From: Nemertoderma westbladi
Taxonomy: Eukaryota > Xenacoelomorpha > Nemertodermatida > Nemertodermatidae
Assembly: GCA_032718475.1 (NCBI GenBank)
Contig: JAUCBJ010005588.1
Coordinates: forward strand, 1 to 50,280
DNA length: 50,280 nt
Direction: 5' to 3'
Of this stretch, positions 19,497 through 31,423 are shown one piece after another. Each line of letters begins with the position of its first letter. Within the stretch, counting starts at the first letter, position 1. Below the pieces are notes generated by a model. The model saw only the letters and a program-made list of their open reading frames with translations. It was not told the origin of the DNA and made no database searches. The position numbers and the translations under genes were made by a program.

Positions 19497-21595
19497 TTAG
19501 TGTAACCAATCAAATGACAACCCCAACAACTGGGGCATTAGCCATGAATCAGGGCCAATGAGATCCTCCAAAGTTGTGCCATTGTTCAGGTTTACATTGT
19601 TTGGTGGAACCTCACGACTAGTCTTGGTTCCTTTCTTGACCACTGCTGCCACAGAAAGATCCCATCGATCATCATTTGGTTTAGCTTCGAGCATCGGAAT
19701 AGCAATCCTCTCCTTTTGTTCATTGGAGTCCCGATCATTTGCCAGACTAACAGGTACCACTTCCTGCCTCAGGTACCACAGATGGCCAGTTAGTTTCTTT
19801 ATTACCACTTGTCCCAGTTCAACATCAGATAAATTCAGTGCCCTGAAATATAACTCCAAATCATTTCTGGGAGCATCCACTAGCACTGGATACCGTATCC
19901 ACCATCCAACATATGTGCTGGCAACAAACTGAACAAAACGCTCAAGTCGCTGCTCAAGATGGATACTACCTTGTGTCTTCTGGTGAAGTTGACCTCTGAA
20001 TATATATAATTTAAAAGCATACATCAGGCTGGCTATCCACCTGGCGTTGGAATCAGCACCAGGCTGATAGAATGTATGTGGGTATTCGCCACCAAGTAGA
20101 AAAATGGCAAGTACAAGAAGTTCTCGATAATCGGCACGGCAGTTAATAGTGCCCAACAGTTCCTTAAGGTCATGTCTTTCCTGGACGTATTTATCAGTAT
20201 CAGGTAGACATTGACCCTTTGTTAGATCTAGGGCCATCCATTGTTCGCGTAGTCTACCATGGAATCGGGAACTAGGGCCACTGGTTGCACCAAATACCAG
20301 GCGGTGTACTGCACCGACTATAACCTCCCCAATGTGGTGGCGGCAGGCAAGCCATATCACTCGCCGATCTAACCACTTCTCCAGCTGTACACAGGTGCCA
20401 TCCAGCCAACCAGAATTAGAATTAGTCGTGTCAAAGACAAGAAATGCTACCAAGGCTTTTTGATATTCCATTCAGAAATGTAACGTTGTACTATTGAAGT
20501 AATGTCCCGAGAGGAACTAGTACTTGCAGCTCCAATTCCCAACAGTTTTGTTGTGTACTTTGTACTGTCATCAGCATTTGGGACACCACTGCCAGTTATG
20601 GCTACAACACATCGATCAACATCTGTAAGGGAGCATTTCAGATGAGCCATTTTTTTCCCATCCCAGTGGACTGCAATTTTGTGTTCTCCAGGATCAAAGG
20701 AGTCCTTGATATATTTGGCCCTTGCTGCTCGAGATGCTGACCGGCCACTTAGTGTGCTAGTTTTGCTGAGTGTGACCTGATCTATATTACCTCCACTGGC
20801 CTTGATAATTGCAGCGGTGTAGGCTGTTGCAGCTCCAGATGAAATTCCAATGCGATCAGCAGTCTGTGCTACTGTCTGGTCATTCATTATGTTCCGTGGC
20901 ATCATCAGTTGCACTGAGGCACACCTCTTGCTTGATGTTGCTGAAGATGGTGGAAGATAGTCAACATCAGAATCAGTACTATCATCCTCTGAAGCAGACC
21001 TCGACATATCAAGTTCAACAATTTTGTCCAAGTCATTTTGCTTTCTAAGCATTTCTTTCCGTTCCCTGTCAAGTTTATGGTCCAGTTTGTCTTTTTGTTT
21101 CATAGCTTCCTCTTCGTATTTCAAATCCCTTGATTTCAGAAATGGTAGATCTTCTCCCTGTCTAAGTTTTCGAATCCATTCACGTTCTTCAGGTAGCAGC
21201 ATACCATCGTGTTTCTTAACAGAAATATCAAATAGCTTGTTCATCTCTTCAGACAATTTATTTATCCTTTCCAATGTTTTGCCAGTTTTTCTACATTCAG
21301 GTGGTTGTTTATCAATTGAAAGCCACCTCTCATAAAGCTTTCTTACCTTGTCAAGGACATTCAATTCATTATGATAGTACATAGAACCTGCCTCCATCCA
21401 TATTTTCCGGATTTCTGTTGCGACTAATCCAGCTGACTTATTCTTGGGAATACCTTCCTCTCGACAAAAATAGACCATTTTTTGAAGAACAGAAATGTTA
21501 AATGGTAAATGGCAATTTCGAAAATTACTATCAAGGCTCTTTCCAATCAGGAGATATTCAGATCGTTGTGTCCGTGTACTGTAGCAACTTGCCAT
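19497..21595 (-). pseudogene. DDE-fold transposase, split by one frameshift
   Basis: Two minus-strand frames cover it: N-terminal 21595-20447 (382 codons) and C-terminal 20471-19497 (324 codons). They overlap at a run of five Ts on the plus strand (20457-20461), where a one-base change breaks the frame. The N half has an IRKIWMEAGSMYYHNELN helix-rich region, an acidic/Ser linker, then AVHWDGKKMAHLK, a candidate first catalytic Asp. The C half begins with FLVFDTTNSNSGWLDGTC (candidate second Asp) followed by WLACRHHIGEV, which fits the C(2)H motif of hAT/P/Kolobok-like transposases. I recognise this as a widespread invertebrate transposase type but cannot fix the superfamily. Confidence 0.75.
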
Positions 21596-22196
21596 CGTAT
21601 TATAATCTATACCTTATAATATATAACTCAAAATTAGATTATTGGATAATAGGCTACCGGTACAGTACTGTAGTAGTGTAGTACTGAATATCACTCACTA
21701 AACCTACTGTATGTAGTAGGCTACATCAGTAGAAGATAGTACAAAGGCCTGTGTTTTAGGGTAGGCCTACTGGTACTGGTAGGTAGGACAGTGAAATGCA
21801 GAACATCCAAAATGCAAGAGTGGATCAGAAGTGCAGTACCGCAGTATACGTGTCATGTAGTGTCATTTGTATAGGCCTACAAGTATTACATTACTACAAC
21901 TGTACAGTACAGTACCCTAAAGCAGCCATTCAAATTAAAGATAAACATATGACAAACGTGATGTTATCAGTATTTTTCAAATCGAATGCATTCCATGAAA
22001 ACTATCCCTTAACCGCGCTCAAGCTCATCGGGTGATAAATTTTGCGATAAGTCAAAAATTCATTTAGCTCCAGTAACTTGCATGTTCAACATTATGATTC
22101 CATACTTGGCACAACTTAATATTATGGGAAATAGAACAAATTAAGCTGACAAGTCTTCTCTGTATCTCAATTTGAATATTTTCGGATCGGTCTAGG
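21596..22196. other. 5' noncoding part of the DNA transposon
   Basis: There is no convincing gene here. GTAGGCCTAC-type words recur between 21700 and 21900. The frame at 21796-22035 has no recognisable features. Confidence 0.4.
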
Positions 22197-23603
22197 AGCA
22201 TGCATTCTTAACATTCCTGGGAGACTTTAATGCAAGTCTACATCAATCACCTACATCGCCCTGGGTCTATAGCAATAGTGTCAACCGAAATTCCGTCCAT
22301 CTTCAGGATTTTATCTCTGGAAATGGATTGTTTTCGGCTGGAACACATTTCAAGAAGCGAACTGGAAAGTTATGGACTCATCGTGGACCCAGTGGTCACA
22401 AGTCCCAGATAGACCATATTCTGTTTCGTAGAATGTACAGGAGCTCTATACAAGACTGTAATGCATTTACACTTCGACCCTTCTCCAGTGATGACCGCCT
22501 TATTGTGGCCAAGGTAAGACTTAGTCTGCGTGCTAGCAGAACAACGAAATCTGCCTTGCCGCGGCATGACTGGTCCTCTCTGTTGCAACAGCCAAGTGTG
22601 AGATCCAGCTTCACACTACAGCTGAGCAACAGGTATGAAGTTCTTGCCTCTGAGGTGGCAGATCACTGTGAGGGCTATACTGCCTTCACAGAAGCAGTTA
22701 AGTTAGCAGCTGCAGAAACAGTTCCTGTATACCCTCGAAACAGGAAACGGGCCCCCTGGACTGACAACAAAATCCAGAAGTACCGAAATGACCTATATAA
22801 GGCGCAGAAAGAGTCCCGACTCAAACAGACTACAGCGGCCAAGAATGCAGTTAAGGCTGCATCTAGGTCCCTGAACAGGCAGTACTCTGTTAATCTACAG
22901 GAGCTAATAAACCAACAGGTTGATGCCATCAATGATGCTGACGACAGCAGGCAATCATCCCAGGCATGGAAATCGATCAACTTGCTTACTGGGTGGAAAA
23001 GCCAACCAACCACCAAGGTTAAGGCTGAATCACCAGCCGATCGCCTCAATGGTTGGAAGACCCACTTTGAAAAGCTCCTCAATAATGACAGGGTATTGCC
23101 TGAAAACTTTATAGAAGTAAAAGTAGATCATCATAATGATGATGGGGTGATGATAACTCCACCTACTGGCTCCAGACGTCGAGGAAATCCTGCCAAGTAC
23201 TTAACTGATCTAGACTTTGCTGATGACTTAGGAGTACTCTCAGAATCACTAGAGGGAGCCCAACGGCTCCTCAGCTCATTAGAACATGCTGCTTCTAGTG
23301 TTGGTCTTTTTATTAACTCCAGAAAGACCGAAATTTTGACAGTTAACTTTGAAAGTTCTCAGCAAGTCTCTGATCGGATGAGCATAAGCTCAAAGGATGG
23401 TATGCTTGAGCATGTGGACGACTTCTGTTACCTGGGATCATGGATCCGGAAGTCAGGTGAGGACCTTCGAATACGTAAGGGAAAGGCATGGGCAGCCTTG
23501 AATAGGCTTTCCAGGATTTGGAAGTCACCGAGAATTAATCGGAAACTTAAGGTTCGATTATTTAGAGCAGCAGTAGTTCCAGTACTCCTCTATGGGAGTC
23601 CAT
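22197..23603 (+). pseudogene. LINE endonuclease C-terminal part, linker and partial RT
   Basis: In one frame FLGDFNAS, KSQIDHILF (endonuclease), RKRAPWTDNKIQKYRNDL and LNGWKTHFEKLLN are followed by VDHHNDDGVMITPPTGSRR and LTDLDFADDLGVL, the RT catalytic FADD box at about 23212-23229. Compared with the inner copy, the segment upstream of FADD (VDFFKAFDSVSR and GVLQGDTLSP) is missing, so an in-frame internal deletion removed half of RT. The frame ends where the inner LINE inserted, within LLYGSP. Confidence 0.82.
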
Positions 23604-24779
23604 ATTTGTCATATTGGCCATAGATGGCTGTCATATTTGTGGATTTCTTCAAGGCCTTCGATTCCGTGTCACGCCCACGCATGTTGCAAATTCTTCAGGC
23701 ATATGGGATCCCCAATGAGATCATTAATGCAATCAGATCAGTATATGACGGTTCCACGACCTTTGTATCCACTACTGATGGAGACACAGACCCATTTGAG
23801 GTTCTCTGGGGTGTCCTTCAAGGAGACACATTATCCCCGTTCCTCTTCATTATTGTGGTGGACTATGTGCTGCCGACATCACTCGATCTTCATGAAGCTG
23901 ATGGGGTGGAAATATCTCCACCATCAGGTAGCCGTAGACGTGGTTCCCCAGCAGAACATCTAACCGACCTTGACTTTGCAGATGACCTTGGTTTACTGTC
24001 AGAGACATTAGAAGGAGCACAGAAGCTGCTATATAGCTTAGAGGAGGCTGCATCTAGTGTTGGCCTCTTTGTGAATAGCACAAAGACCAAAATTCTGACA
24101 ATAAACATGGATTCAGAGCAGCAGAAAATTGATCGGGATAACATTCAATCGCTGGATGGACTGGTAAGTCATGTGAACGACTTCTGCTACCTTGGATCAT
24201 GGGTTCGGAGGTCTGCTGAAGATCTCCGAATTCGCAAAGGGAAAGCCTGGTCCGCCATCCACAAGCTATCCAGGATCTGGAAGAGCTCTGACATCTCATG
24301 CTCTTTAAAGGTACGCCTTTTCCGTGCAGCAGTGGAGCCTGTGCTGCTCTATGGCAGCCCATGCTGGACTCTAACTGCTGAAGACACCAGGTCCTTGGAT
24401 GGCACATACACCAGGATGCTTCGCCGGGTGCACAACATAGCATATGATGCACACATAAGCAATGAGGTGTTATATAAATATGGTAAATATGGTCTCATTG
24501 CCAAGACCTAGCATCACCCTGCAGAAACGCCGTCTAATGCTTGCTGGGCACTGTTTCCGCCGGCAGGATCAACCTGTACACAACCTTGTGCTGTGTCAGC
24601 CTGCTGGCGAGAATAGACGTGGTGGACAGCCAATGACTTTCTTCAAACGCCTGCTCAAGGACACAGGACTTGAGAACAGGAATGAATTAGGAAATTGTAT
24701 GGCTGACCGCAAGATCTGGGGGCGCTATGTTTCTGGGGCCGCCGGCACTGCACCCTAGTGCAAGCCGATCATCATCATC
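23604..24779 (+). mobile_element. Second RTE-like LINE, 5'-truncated, nested in the first
   Basis: ATGGGAGTCCAT occurs at 23592-23603 and 24780-24791, a 12-bp target duplication. The insert ends GCAAGCCGAT followed by (ATC)n, a short-tandem-repeat tail typical of RTE-type LINEs. About 20 bases of filler precede the first recognisable RT codons at 23624. Confidence 0.9.
23624..24757 (+). pseudogene. RT and C-terminal domain of the nested LINE
   Basis: The RT motifs are clear: VIFVDFFKAFDSVSR (catalytic Asp in the A box), GVLQGDTLSPFLFII (B box), and LTDLDFADDLGLLS (C box, FADD). These are followed by FCYLGSWVRR, LLYGSPCWTLT and TRMLRRVHNI. The frame shifts near 24480-24500 and continues to 24757 with RLMLAGHCFRRQDQPVHNL and GRYVSGAAGTAP. 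It is a 5'-truncated, dead-on-arrival copy: no endonuclease and no start region. Confidence 0.85.
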
Positions 24780-24791
24780 ATGGGAGTCCAT

Positions 24792-25183
24792 GCTGCGCTC
24801 TAACTGCTGAGGACACCAAATCTCTGGATGGCACATTCACAAGAATGCTACGCCGGGTTCATTGTGTCAAGTACAATGCACACATCTCCAACCAGACACT
24901 ATATAACATTGGAGGTGTCTCATTGGTTCCCCCAAGCTTGACACTAGAACAAAATCGCCTCCGCTTTGCAGGACATTGCTTTCGCCGTGAGGACCAGCCA
25001 GTGCATAATCTTGTACTTTGGCAGCCTCATGGAGTGACTAAGCATGGTGGACAGCCCATGACTTTCTTGAGACGCATCTTAAAGGACACTGGCCTTGAAG
25101 ATGCGGATGATCTACCAAATGTCATGGGTGATAGGGAGTTGTGGCGGCGCAATTTTGTCGACAAGCCGGCACAGCATTCTTAA
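24792..25183 (+). pseudogene. C-terminal domain of the outer LINE
   Basis: It continues the outer copy after the nested insertion: CALTAEDTKSLDGTFTRML, RLRFAGHCFRREDQPVHNL and MGDRELWRRNFVDKPAQHS, then stop. The 3' end GCCGATACTAGTAGTAGTA and the target duplication follow. Confidence 0.82.
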
Positions 25184-25236
25184 AAATGCAGCTGCAATGC
25201 AGCATGCCGATACTAGTAGTAGTAGGTTGCTAGGAG

Positions 25237-26948
25237 ACTGCAGGATATATCAGCTGGGTTTGAAATTCAGCAATACCGGTACAATGTAGCAAAAGTGTGG
25301 CCTTGGGAAGTGTGGTAGGCCTATTTCACTTTCAGCCATTCCAGCATTTCCAGGTGCAGATTTCAGAGTACGACACCGGTACCCTGAAGGGAGACCCGAG
25401 GACTGAAGAATGCATTTAATTTTTTGAGTTGTTTGACTGTGGACTTCTATGACATCAATGCCAAGCTGCCAATGCGAAAGTTTTTTTTTAAGTAAAAGTT
25501 TGGTTAAATTTTATTAATTATTTATTTAAATTTCTTAAGTACCGATTTTGGGATAGAATTGCTCAATTTTAATCTGTATCACTGTATCTAATAACTGACC
25601 CTCGTCCTGCGCGATGGCCCCACACCCCCCACGAAGGTGTAATCAGTGGTCGAGGTTCTGTTATGAATATAGTATGAGTAAATATACTACTTTATCAGTT
25701 CACAAGATTTCTGGATTTAACGAATCGAGCTCTATTTCTCAACAATACACCATATCAATATCAATATGTCCTATAATACAGAGATATAATCATAAAAAAA
25801 ACAGTTCACAGTGTTGGTTGACACCGGTAACGGGCACGAAAAACACAGAAAAACAGTACAAATATCAAATTTATTTACAAAAACTATATCAATCGCCACA
25901 TACAGATATCCTGTACATGTACAGATATCCTGTACCGGTAAGTGAATTTATGAATTAAATTGAATTGATGAATTGAATTTGAATTGAATTAATGTGAGCC
26001 CGTATGGGCTCTTATATTTTTATATCAAGGATGACCGCACACAATTTTAAAATGATGCAATCATAGTGTACTATACTATAATTTACCGAGTGAGCATTTT
26101 AATCTTTTTTTAAATGCATTTATCTTTTGAAACCGGAAACTATAGAGTTTAAGACTTATATTAAGTGCCCTGGCAGGAATCGACAGTAGTGGTGCTAGTG
26201 TTGCTGGTTCCTGCCATCGGTCAACCTTGGGGGGGGGGGGGGGGGGGGGGGACTTTCAGGATCAGCCAGCCCATATTAATAGTCAATACGCATCATTCAT
26301 AGCCCATGTGTATTTTGAAATTTACCTTCGATATCTGCCGTAAAAAGATAATGTTTTTGTCGTAAAATTATTCGAGAAATAGGGTTTGATTTTTGCTTGT
26401 ATTTATACATCGGGTATATGTTATTGTTTTTACTGTAAGTCGTTAATTAAGTAGAGTAATTAGTATAGAGTAATTAAGTGAAGTAAGTACTGCATTTACA
26501 TGTTGTAACTCATAATGTAATGTAACTCATTGCATCGACACTAATAATAGAAAAGTCTACTATTAATGATATACATAATAAGATGCAATATTACAGTAGT
26601 AGTGTCCGTGTCATATGGTATACTGTAGTAGGCCTACTGTAGTTTATTCCAAGTCTCCAATCATCATACTATATTCCAGGACATGGTGTAAGACGGTGAG
26701 ACCTGGAGCCAGGGTCTCGAAGCTCTCGAGCATTCGAAGGGCCTTGGATTCTCAAGACCTGGGGCTCGGGCGCCCGAACCCGAGGCCCGACTTTCGAGAC
26801 CCTCTCCAAATCCTCGGGCGCTTGAGATCCCAAGCGAAAATCAAGGTCCCGGCGGGCTCGGCAGCTTCGAGATCCCGGCTCCTGGACACTGACAAATTAC
26901 TTAAATAATGAATTGATGATTGTTACACAAATCTATTAATGGCAGCAT
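25237..26948. other. Intergenic, no gene seen
   Basis: AT-rich DNA with scattered ACCGGTA and GGCCTA words. It contains a run of 23 G (26229-26251) and a GC-rich patch (about 26690-26885). The frames at 25614-25958 and 26615-26908 have no recognisable protein features. Confidence 0.5.
26229..26251 (+). repeat. Poly-G run (23 G)
   Basis: Twenty-three uninterrupted Gs follow CAACCTT. The run is prone to length change and to G-quadruplex formation. Confidence 0.9.
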
Positions 26949-28136
26949 TGTAAAAGCTTTTGCGGATATAACAGGTCATTTTTTTCCGCAATATACTGTG
27001 TAGGTGTTTTAGCGGACATAACAAGCCATTTTCTCCGCAATGCGCTTAATACTCTAAAGACTGTAACTCAGATGACGAAATCTATCAGCTGATTTACTGT
27101 AAACGTGGCACATCTCTTTGTTCAGCTCGCTCAGCTCAGCCAATCAGAGCGATTTTCATTTTATCTTGTACAGAGGCCTACGGAAAACCGCGCAATGCAT
27201 TACGGTCTTTGTTTACCTTTTCTGAGCCTCCGAACATCGGCTTAGAGATTCTTCTGTACTTCTGTAGAAGTTTCAGACTTTGACCTAAACATCAGAAACA
27301 TCAGATGGCTTTGATTACAAGAACGTAAAACTATTAACTGAATCATACTTCATATCTGAATCACTGAAACAACGCGGCACTACGCAACGCGATTCAACTA
27401 CCGCATCACACCGCAATTCATGCATTGCTGCACATGGAACACTGCATAAGTAACACATACTGACTGTTCACCGCATTATTTGATTCTGTTGTTAATTGGT
27501 GTTGTGTTGGTGTATATTGCTTATATATTTGGAGAATACCGATGAATAATCATAAAACCCCAATCTTCTTGATTACTAAAGGTTAGAGGAACAGGTTTAC
27601 CGGTAGCAACTGCGACTTACAATATAGTGGTTTTTGTGTGAATTGAATGCTATTTCATAATCCCTACATGTGTTAGTTGCGATCCTCCTTATATATGATC
27701 AAATTCAGTGACGGTCGGCAGATCAGTGCGAAGTAGTGTGAAGTAGTGTGAAGTCGTGTGAAGTAGTGTGAAGGTTAATAAAGCATCTCCTAAAGAATGC
27801 GCTTTTTAAGAAACTCAGTAGCCATCCAGTTGTGATTAGTATAAGTCATAACTCTGTTTTATACTTAAAGCGCCACGTCCTAAAGGAACTGTTAATATTT
27901 CCCCAAAAGTAAATATATTGTCAGAGATTATATATTAACGATCAATCGAATAATACAGTAGGTCTACACTGCAATCACTATCAAAGCATCCGAATCCAGT
28001 CTCCCTTAACTGTGGGTGAATGGTCGCGCACAGGCTGGCTTCGGCTGATGTAACTTCAGTACATTAAATAATTGATAAACAAAAAGGACAATTAAAATTG
28101 GCAGGTTAAACTGCTAAAGGTCTAAAAGCGCGAACA
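26949..28136 (+). mobile_element. Solo LTR of the BEL/Pao family
   Basis: It is 1188 bp, from TGTAAAAGC to GCGCGAACA, and matches the LTRs of elements 1 and 2, including the CGCCACGTCCTAAAGG block near 27871 and the terminal GGCAGGTTAAACTGCT hairpin. It is flanked by the perfect 5-bp duplication AGCAT (26944-26948 and 28137-28141). It arose by recombination between the two LTRs of a former full element. Confidence 0.93.
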
Positions 28137-28141
28137 AGCAT

Positions 28142-29370
28142 TTCTTGGTCTAAACATCAGCTGGAGATAAAACATGACTAATACCGACCTTTATAGTATG
28201 ATACAACCTGTATCAATTACTCTTCATGAATGCGGATTTACTATTCAGTGGACTGAATTTTGCACTGCTTCAGAAGTTTAGATGAAGTCATCCCAGATCT
28301 ACTTTTGCAACTAACTCAATGTTGATGTTCGCGTGGACAACTCAATGAGAATCTGTAAACCTGGAAGGACTATAAATCTCAAGGCTGTCAGGCTGGGGAT
28401 CTATTTGATAAACATAACACAGTAACAAGTAACAAGCATAATTAACATAATCTATCAACAAAAATATAGCAAAGCAAAAATCATCATCAACAACATGTTT
28501 TAATAGGAGTTTTGTGAGTATTAAACGTTAATTTAAAATACTGGGGAATACTTTAAAATACTACAGTATAAATTGGTCCAAATGGCTACTTGGTATAAAT
28601 TATAGCTTTTCGGTTTACTCATTGGTTGTACAATTGGGGTAAAAACAGTTAGTTACATCAGTTATTAATTCAAACGTTGTTTAAGATTTGTTGGTTTTGT
28701 TCGTATAATAATAAATTAAATAGCAAAAAAGTAATTATATTAACAATTATAATTTTTTTGTATCAGTACATAGGCCTACAATAATTTGAAGCCAATTAAT
28801 ATTATAGATAACAATAATTGTATTTATAAATCACAATAAATAATACAAAAGAGGATGTAAATAATTTTGGAAAGATAATTTTTTACATATATTTATTTTT
28901 TTCAGATTCATACTGGTAATCTTCCTGTAGTTCCACTAAACATTGTTAGGTTGGTTACACGTCCTGTGTGATGGGAGCCGTTGACAGAAACTCCCAACTG
29001 ACTGGCTAAAGCTTATAGAGATGGTCGTTCCACTGAGTTCTAGGTCTTTAGGGTCAGGGGGTAGTTGTTGCTGCGAAAGGATTAGTTCTTAGTCTTTCAA
29101 TGTGTATAATTGGTCTAATTATATTGCACAACAACTGATGTGTCTGATTTACTAACAACAACCTATATCTAATTATACAAAACGTATTGCCCTCTTTGGG
29201 TAAAGTTGTCACTGACCACCATGGGCTGGTTTCCAGTTGTTGTACTGTACTGTATTGTACTGTACAGCAGCTGATTAACTAACTATATGAGAATTAGTAA
29301 TTGCACCAATAATAGTTAGTGGCTTTAGAGTTGATATCACCATCACCTATCTCATTGGTTGACAACATCA
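28142..29370. other. Intergenic, no gene seen
   Basis: AT-rich sequence. A 35-codon frame near 28174-28281 is too short to support. CTGTACTGTATTGTACTGTA around 29245 is a simple repeat. Confidence 0.4.
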
Positions 29371-29580
29371 CACCATATTCTCCTCCCCCTTGGGCAATGT
29401 TGGTAGTAGACATGTACCGAACAACAAGAGTCCCACAAGAAATGAAAACAAATAAGTTGGTGCCAGTTCCCAAGAAGGGCAACCTAACACTCTATGGTTC
29501 TTTTCGGGGAATCTCATTGATCTCGATTGCTGCAAAGCTATACAATAGAATTCTATTAAATCGTATCAGGATCGTATCGT
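29371..29580 (+). pseudogene. LINE reverse transcriptase fragment
   Basis: The frame reads RVPQEMKTNKLVPVPKKGNL and GSFRGISLISIAAKLYNRIL, the first conserved block of a LINE RT (PKKG, then RGISL...K...RIL). Nothing downstream continues it. The clade cannot be assigned from so little. Confidence 0.7.
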
Positions 29581-31423
29581 ATGTTCTGTGGTCTGATGTC
29601 TGTTTGGGATAGGTGGTAACAGAGTTCATGGTGCGATTTTTTAGGTCATTGGTGCAATATAGATAGGCTTTGGGTAATCCTTTGTCCAGCTGATGAGGTG
29701 TCGAGATTACCGCGTACTGGGTCTCAGACACCGAAACGCAACCATATTTTTGATAAAATTAATTATTTTTGCCTGAGTTCTACCCCTATACGGCGACAAA
29801 ATGTCATATATTTTTTTATAGAATATAGGCTTAGCTTTTGTGCAGTATACTACCGGTATCATTTAGTGTATGGCGGTTAGGTTAGGGTTAGGGAGCGATA
29901 CATACCTGTATGTTGAGCATGTTTCAATATATTTGTTTATGTCGTTTTTGTTTGTATTATTTTGTGTCGTTTTTTGATGGCCGTAGGGCTGAGTACTACT
30001 TAGGGCTTAATGTCCTGATCCTATGTTTTTTGTTAGTTTAAGGGGTGTAAGACTTTAGTGTTTACCCATTTATTATATTTATATACCAAGCCCCTATTAG
30101 TCAGTATGTCTGTACTTTCAATTATCATGAACAGTTCACAACAGACAACCCACCCCAACCATTGGATTTACTGAGACACACTCAACACTCCAACCACCTT
30201 GCTACCTGTCTTCCTAGCTAGCTAGAGTTAAATAATCATACAACGTTGCTATGATACAGAGAAAATCCTTCCCTATTCGCTACCATAGGCAAAGTTCAGG
30301 CTGCGTGAGGGAATATTACATATTTATACACTATTTTATTTTCAATCAATAAATAATCATACATCTTTATGTTAAACACTCGAATATAATAAAAACTTTG
30401 TGAGAATGGGACACGGCGAATCGACCGGTGCTATTTTTATACTGCAAGAGCTTAATTTTACCCGCTTAAATAATTAATAACCGAAATAATAACCCAAATA
30501 ATCGATTAATTTCTTTGTATAGTTGGCCATGAAGTAGAGCACTTCTTACCCTTCCAAGCCAATATCAATGTGCACAAACAAACATACAGACAAACACACA
30601 GACGTTTTTTTTTTGACAGCAAGAAGCCCTGACGGTTTTCTAATATATTAGATAAACTTAGTAATATTGTTTCAACATTGAATTTTTTTTAAACCAATTT
30701 GATAATTTTTGCTATTATTCGCAATTTAATACTTCTTTTAATTTGTATCTACACCAAATAAATCTTGTTCGTTTTCGATTAACAATAGTAAACTACAGGC
30801 TACTTCGATTGTTACATTGATAAATAAATAAGCCATAAATAGAACATAAAAGATTAATTAATGTTCAAGTGCAGCCATGTTCGTAAATTCAATTCAAGCT
30901 AGAGTCATTCTGTGTCATCATGATCTTCAGACTGAATATTGACCAGCATTATAATGCACATCAATATCGTAGCCAATGTGAATATCCACATAAACAATCT
31001 GTCTATGATCCTAGCTACCATCTGCCATCGTTCCTATAATAATTCAATATAATAAATAAATTTATAAAAATAATTATTGAGATTCGAATGCATATTTGAA
31101 TCTGCAGGAAATAAAGATTTAATTTGTATTTTAATTGATCGAAAATCTCTCTCCATAGAAACAAAGATAAAAAATTATCGGAGCACTGCGAAATGACGTC
31201 AAATCTGTAGCAGCTAATTGCAGTCGATTTTCAAAATTGGCTTCCCCCGCTTACTTAAACCCGCTATTTCGACCGTTTCCTTGTTATTTTACAAAAAACA
31301 CACCCCGCCACTCGAATCGGGATACCTTGTTACCCCTCATTCAATTGTTTCTAGCCGAACAATTTTTTGCGCACCAAACCTATTTAAGATTAAAAAAAGC
31401 AAGCAGTCGGCCGAAACCGGAGG
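29581..31423. other. Intergenic, no gene seen
   Basis: AT-rich DNA. It contains a short telomere-like stretch (GTTAGGTTAGGGTTAGGG near 29876-29893), a CA/GACA-rich patch before a T run (about 30570-30615), and a CRE-like palindrome TGACGTCA (31194-31201) shortly before the minisatellite. Confidence 0.4.

Larger units (their letters stand above)
18755..22196 (-). mobile_element. DNA transposon with a DDE-like transposase, inserted in the LINE
   Basis: The LINE reads GATCAGCATG up to 18754 and resumes AGCATGCATTC at 22197. A related, uninterrupted scrap at 34776-34790 shows that GATCAGCATGCATTC is the empty site. AGCATG (18749-18754 and 22197-22202) is therefore a 6-bp target duplication. The terminal inverted repeats are at best weak (11 of 21 positions by eye). 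It carries a frameshifted transposase on the minus strand. Confidence 0.75.
17539..25224 (+). mobile_element. RTE-like LINE, full length, carrying two nested insertions
   Basis: GGTTGCTAGGAG occurs at 17527-17538 and again at 25225-25236, a 12-bp target-site duplication framing the element. Inside are a 5' region, an AP-endonuclease ORF, a linker, a partial RT, the C-terminal domain, and a 3' end GCCGAT plus a trinucleotide (AGT)n tail, as is common in RTE-type LINEs. A DNA transposon (18755-22196) and a second LINE (23604-24779) interrupt it. Removing both leaves about 3.1 kb. Confidence 0.88.

Noticed and set aside
25614-25958. 114-codon frame
   Set aside because: Composition looks random and no motif is present.
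26615-26908. 97-codon Arg/Pro/Ser-rich frame
   Set aside because: It arises from the GC-rich word repeat and has no protein features.
28174-28281. 35-codon frame MTNTDLYSMIQPVS...
   Set aside because: Too short, with no context to support a gene.
29876-29893. Telomere or telomeric insertion (TTAGGG words)
   Set aside because: Only about two and a half units; too short to mean more than chance.
31194-31201. CRE promoter element TGACGTCA
   Set aside because: A single palindrome with no supported transcript downstream.
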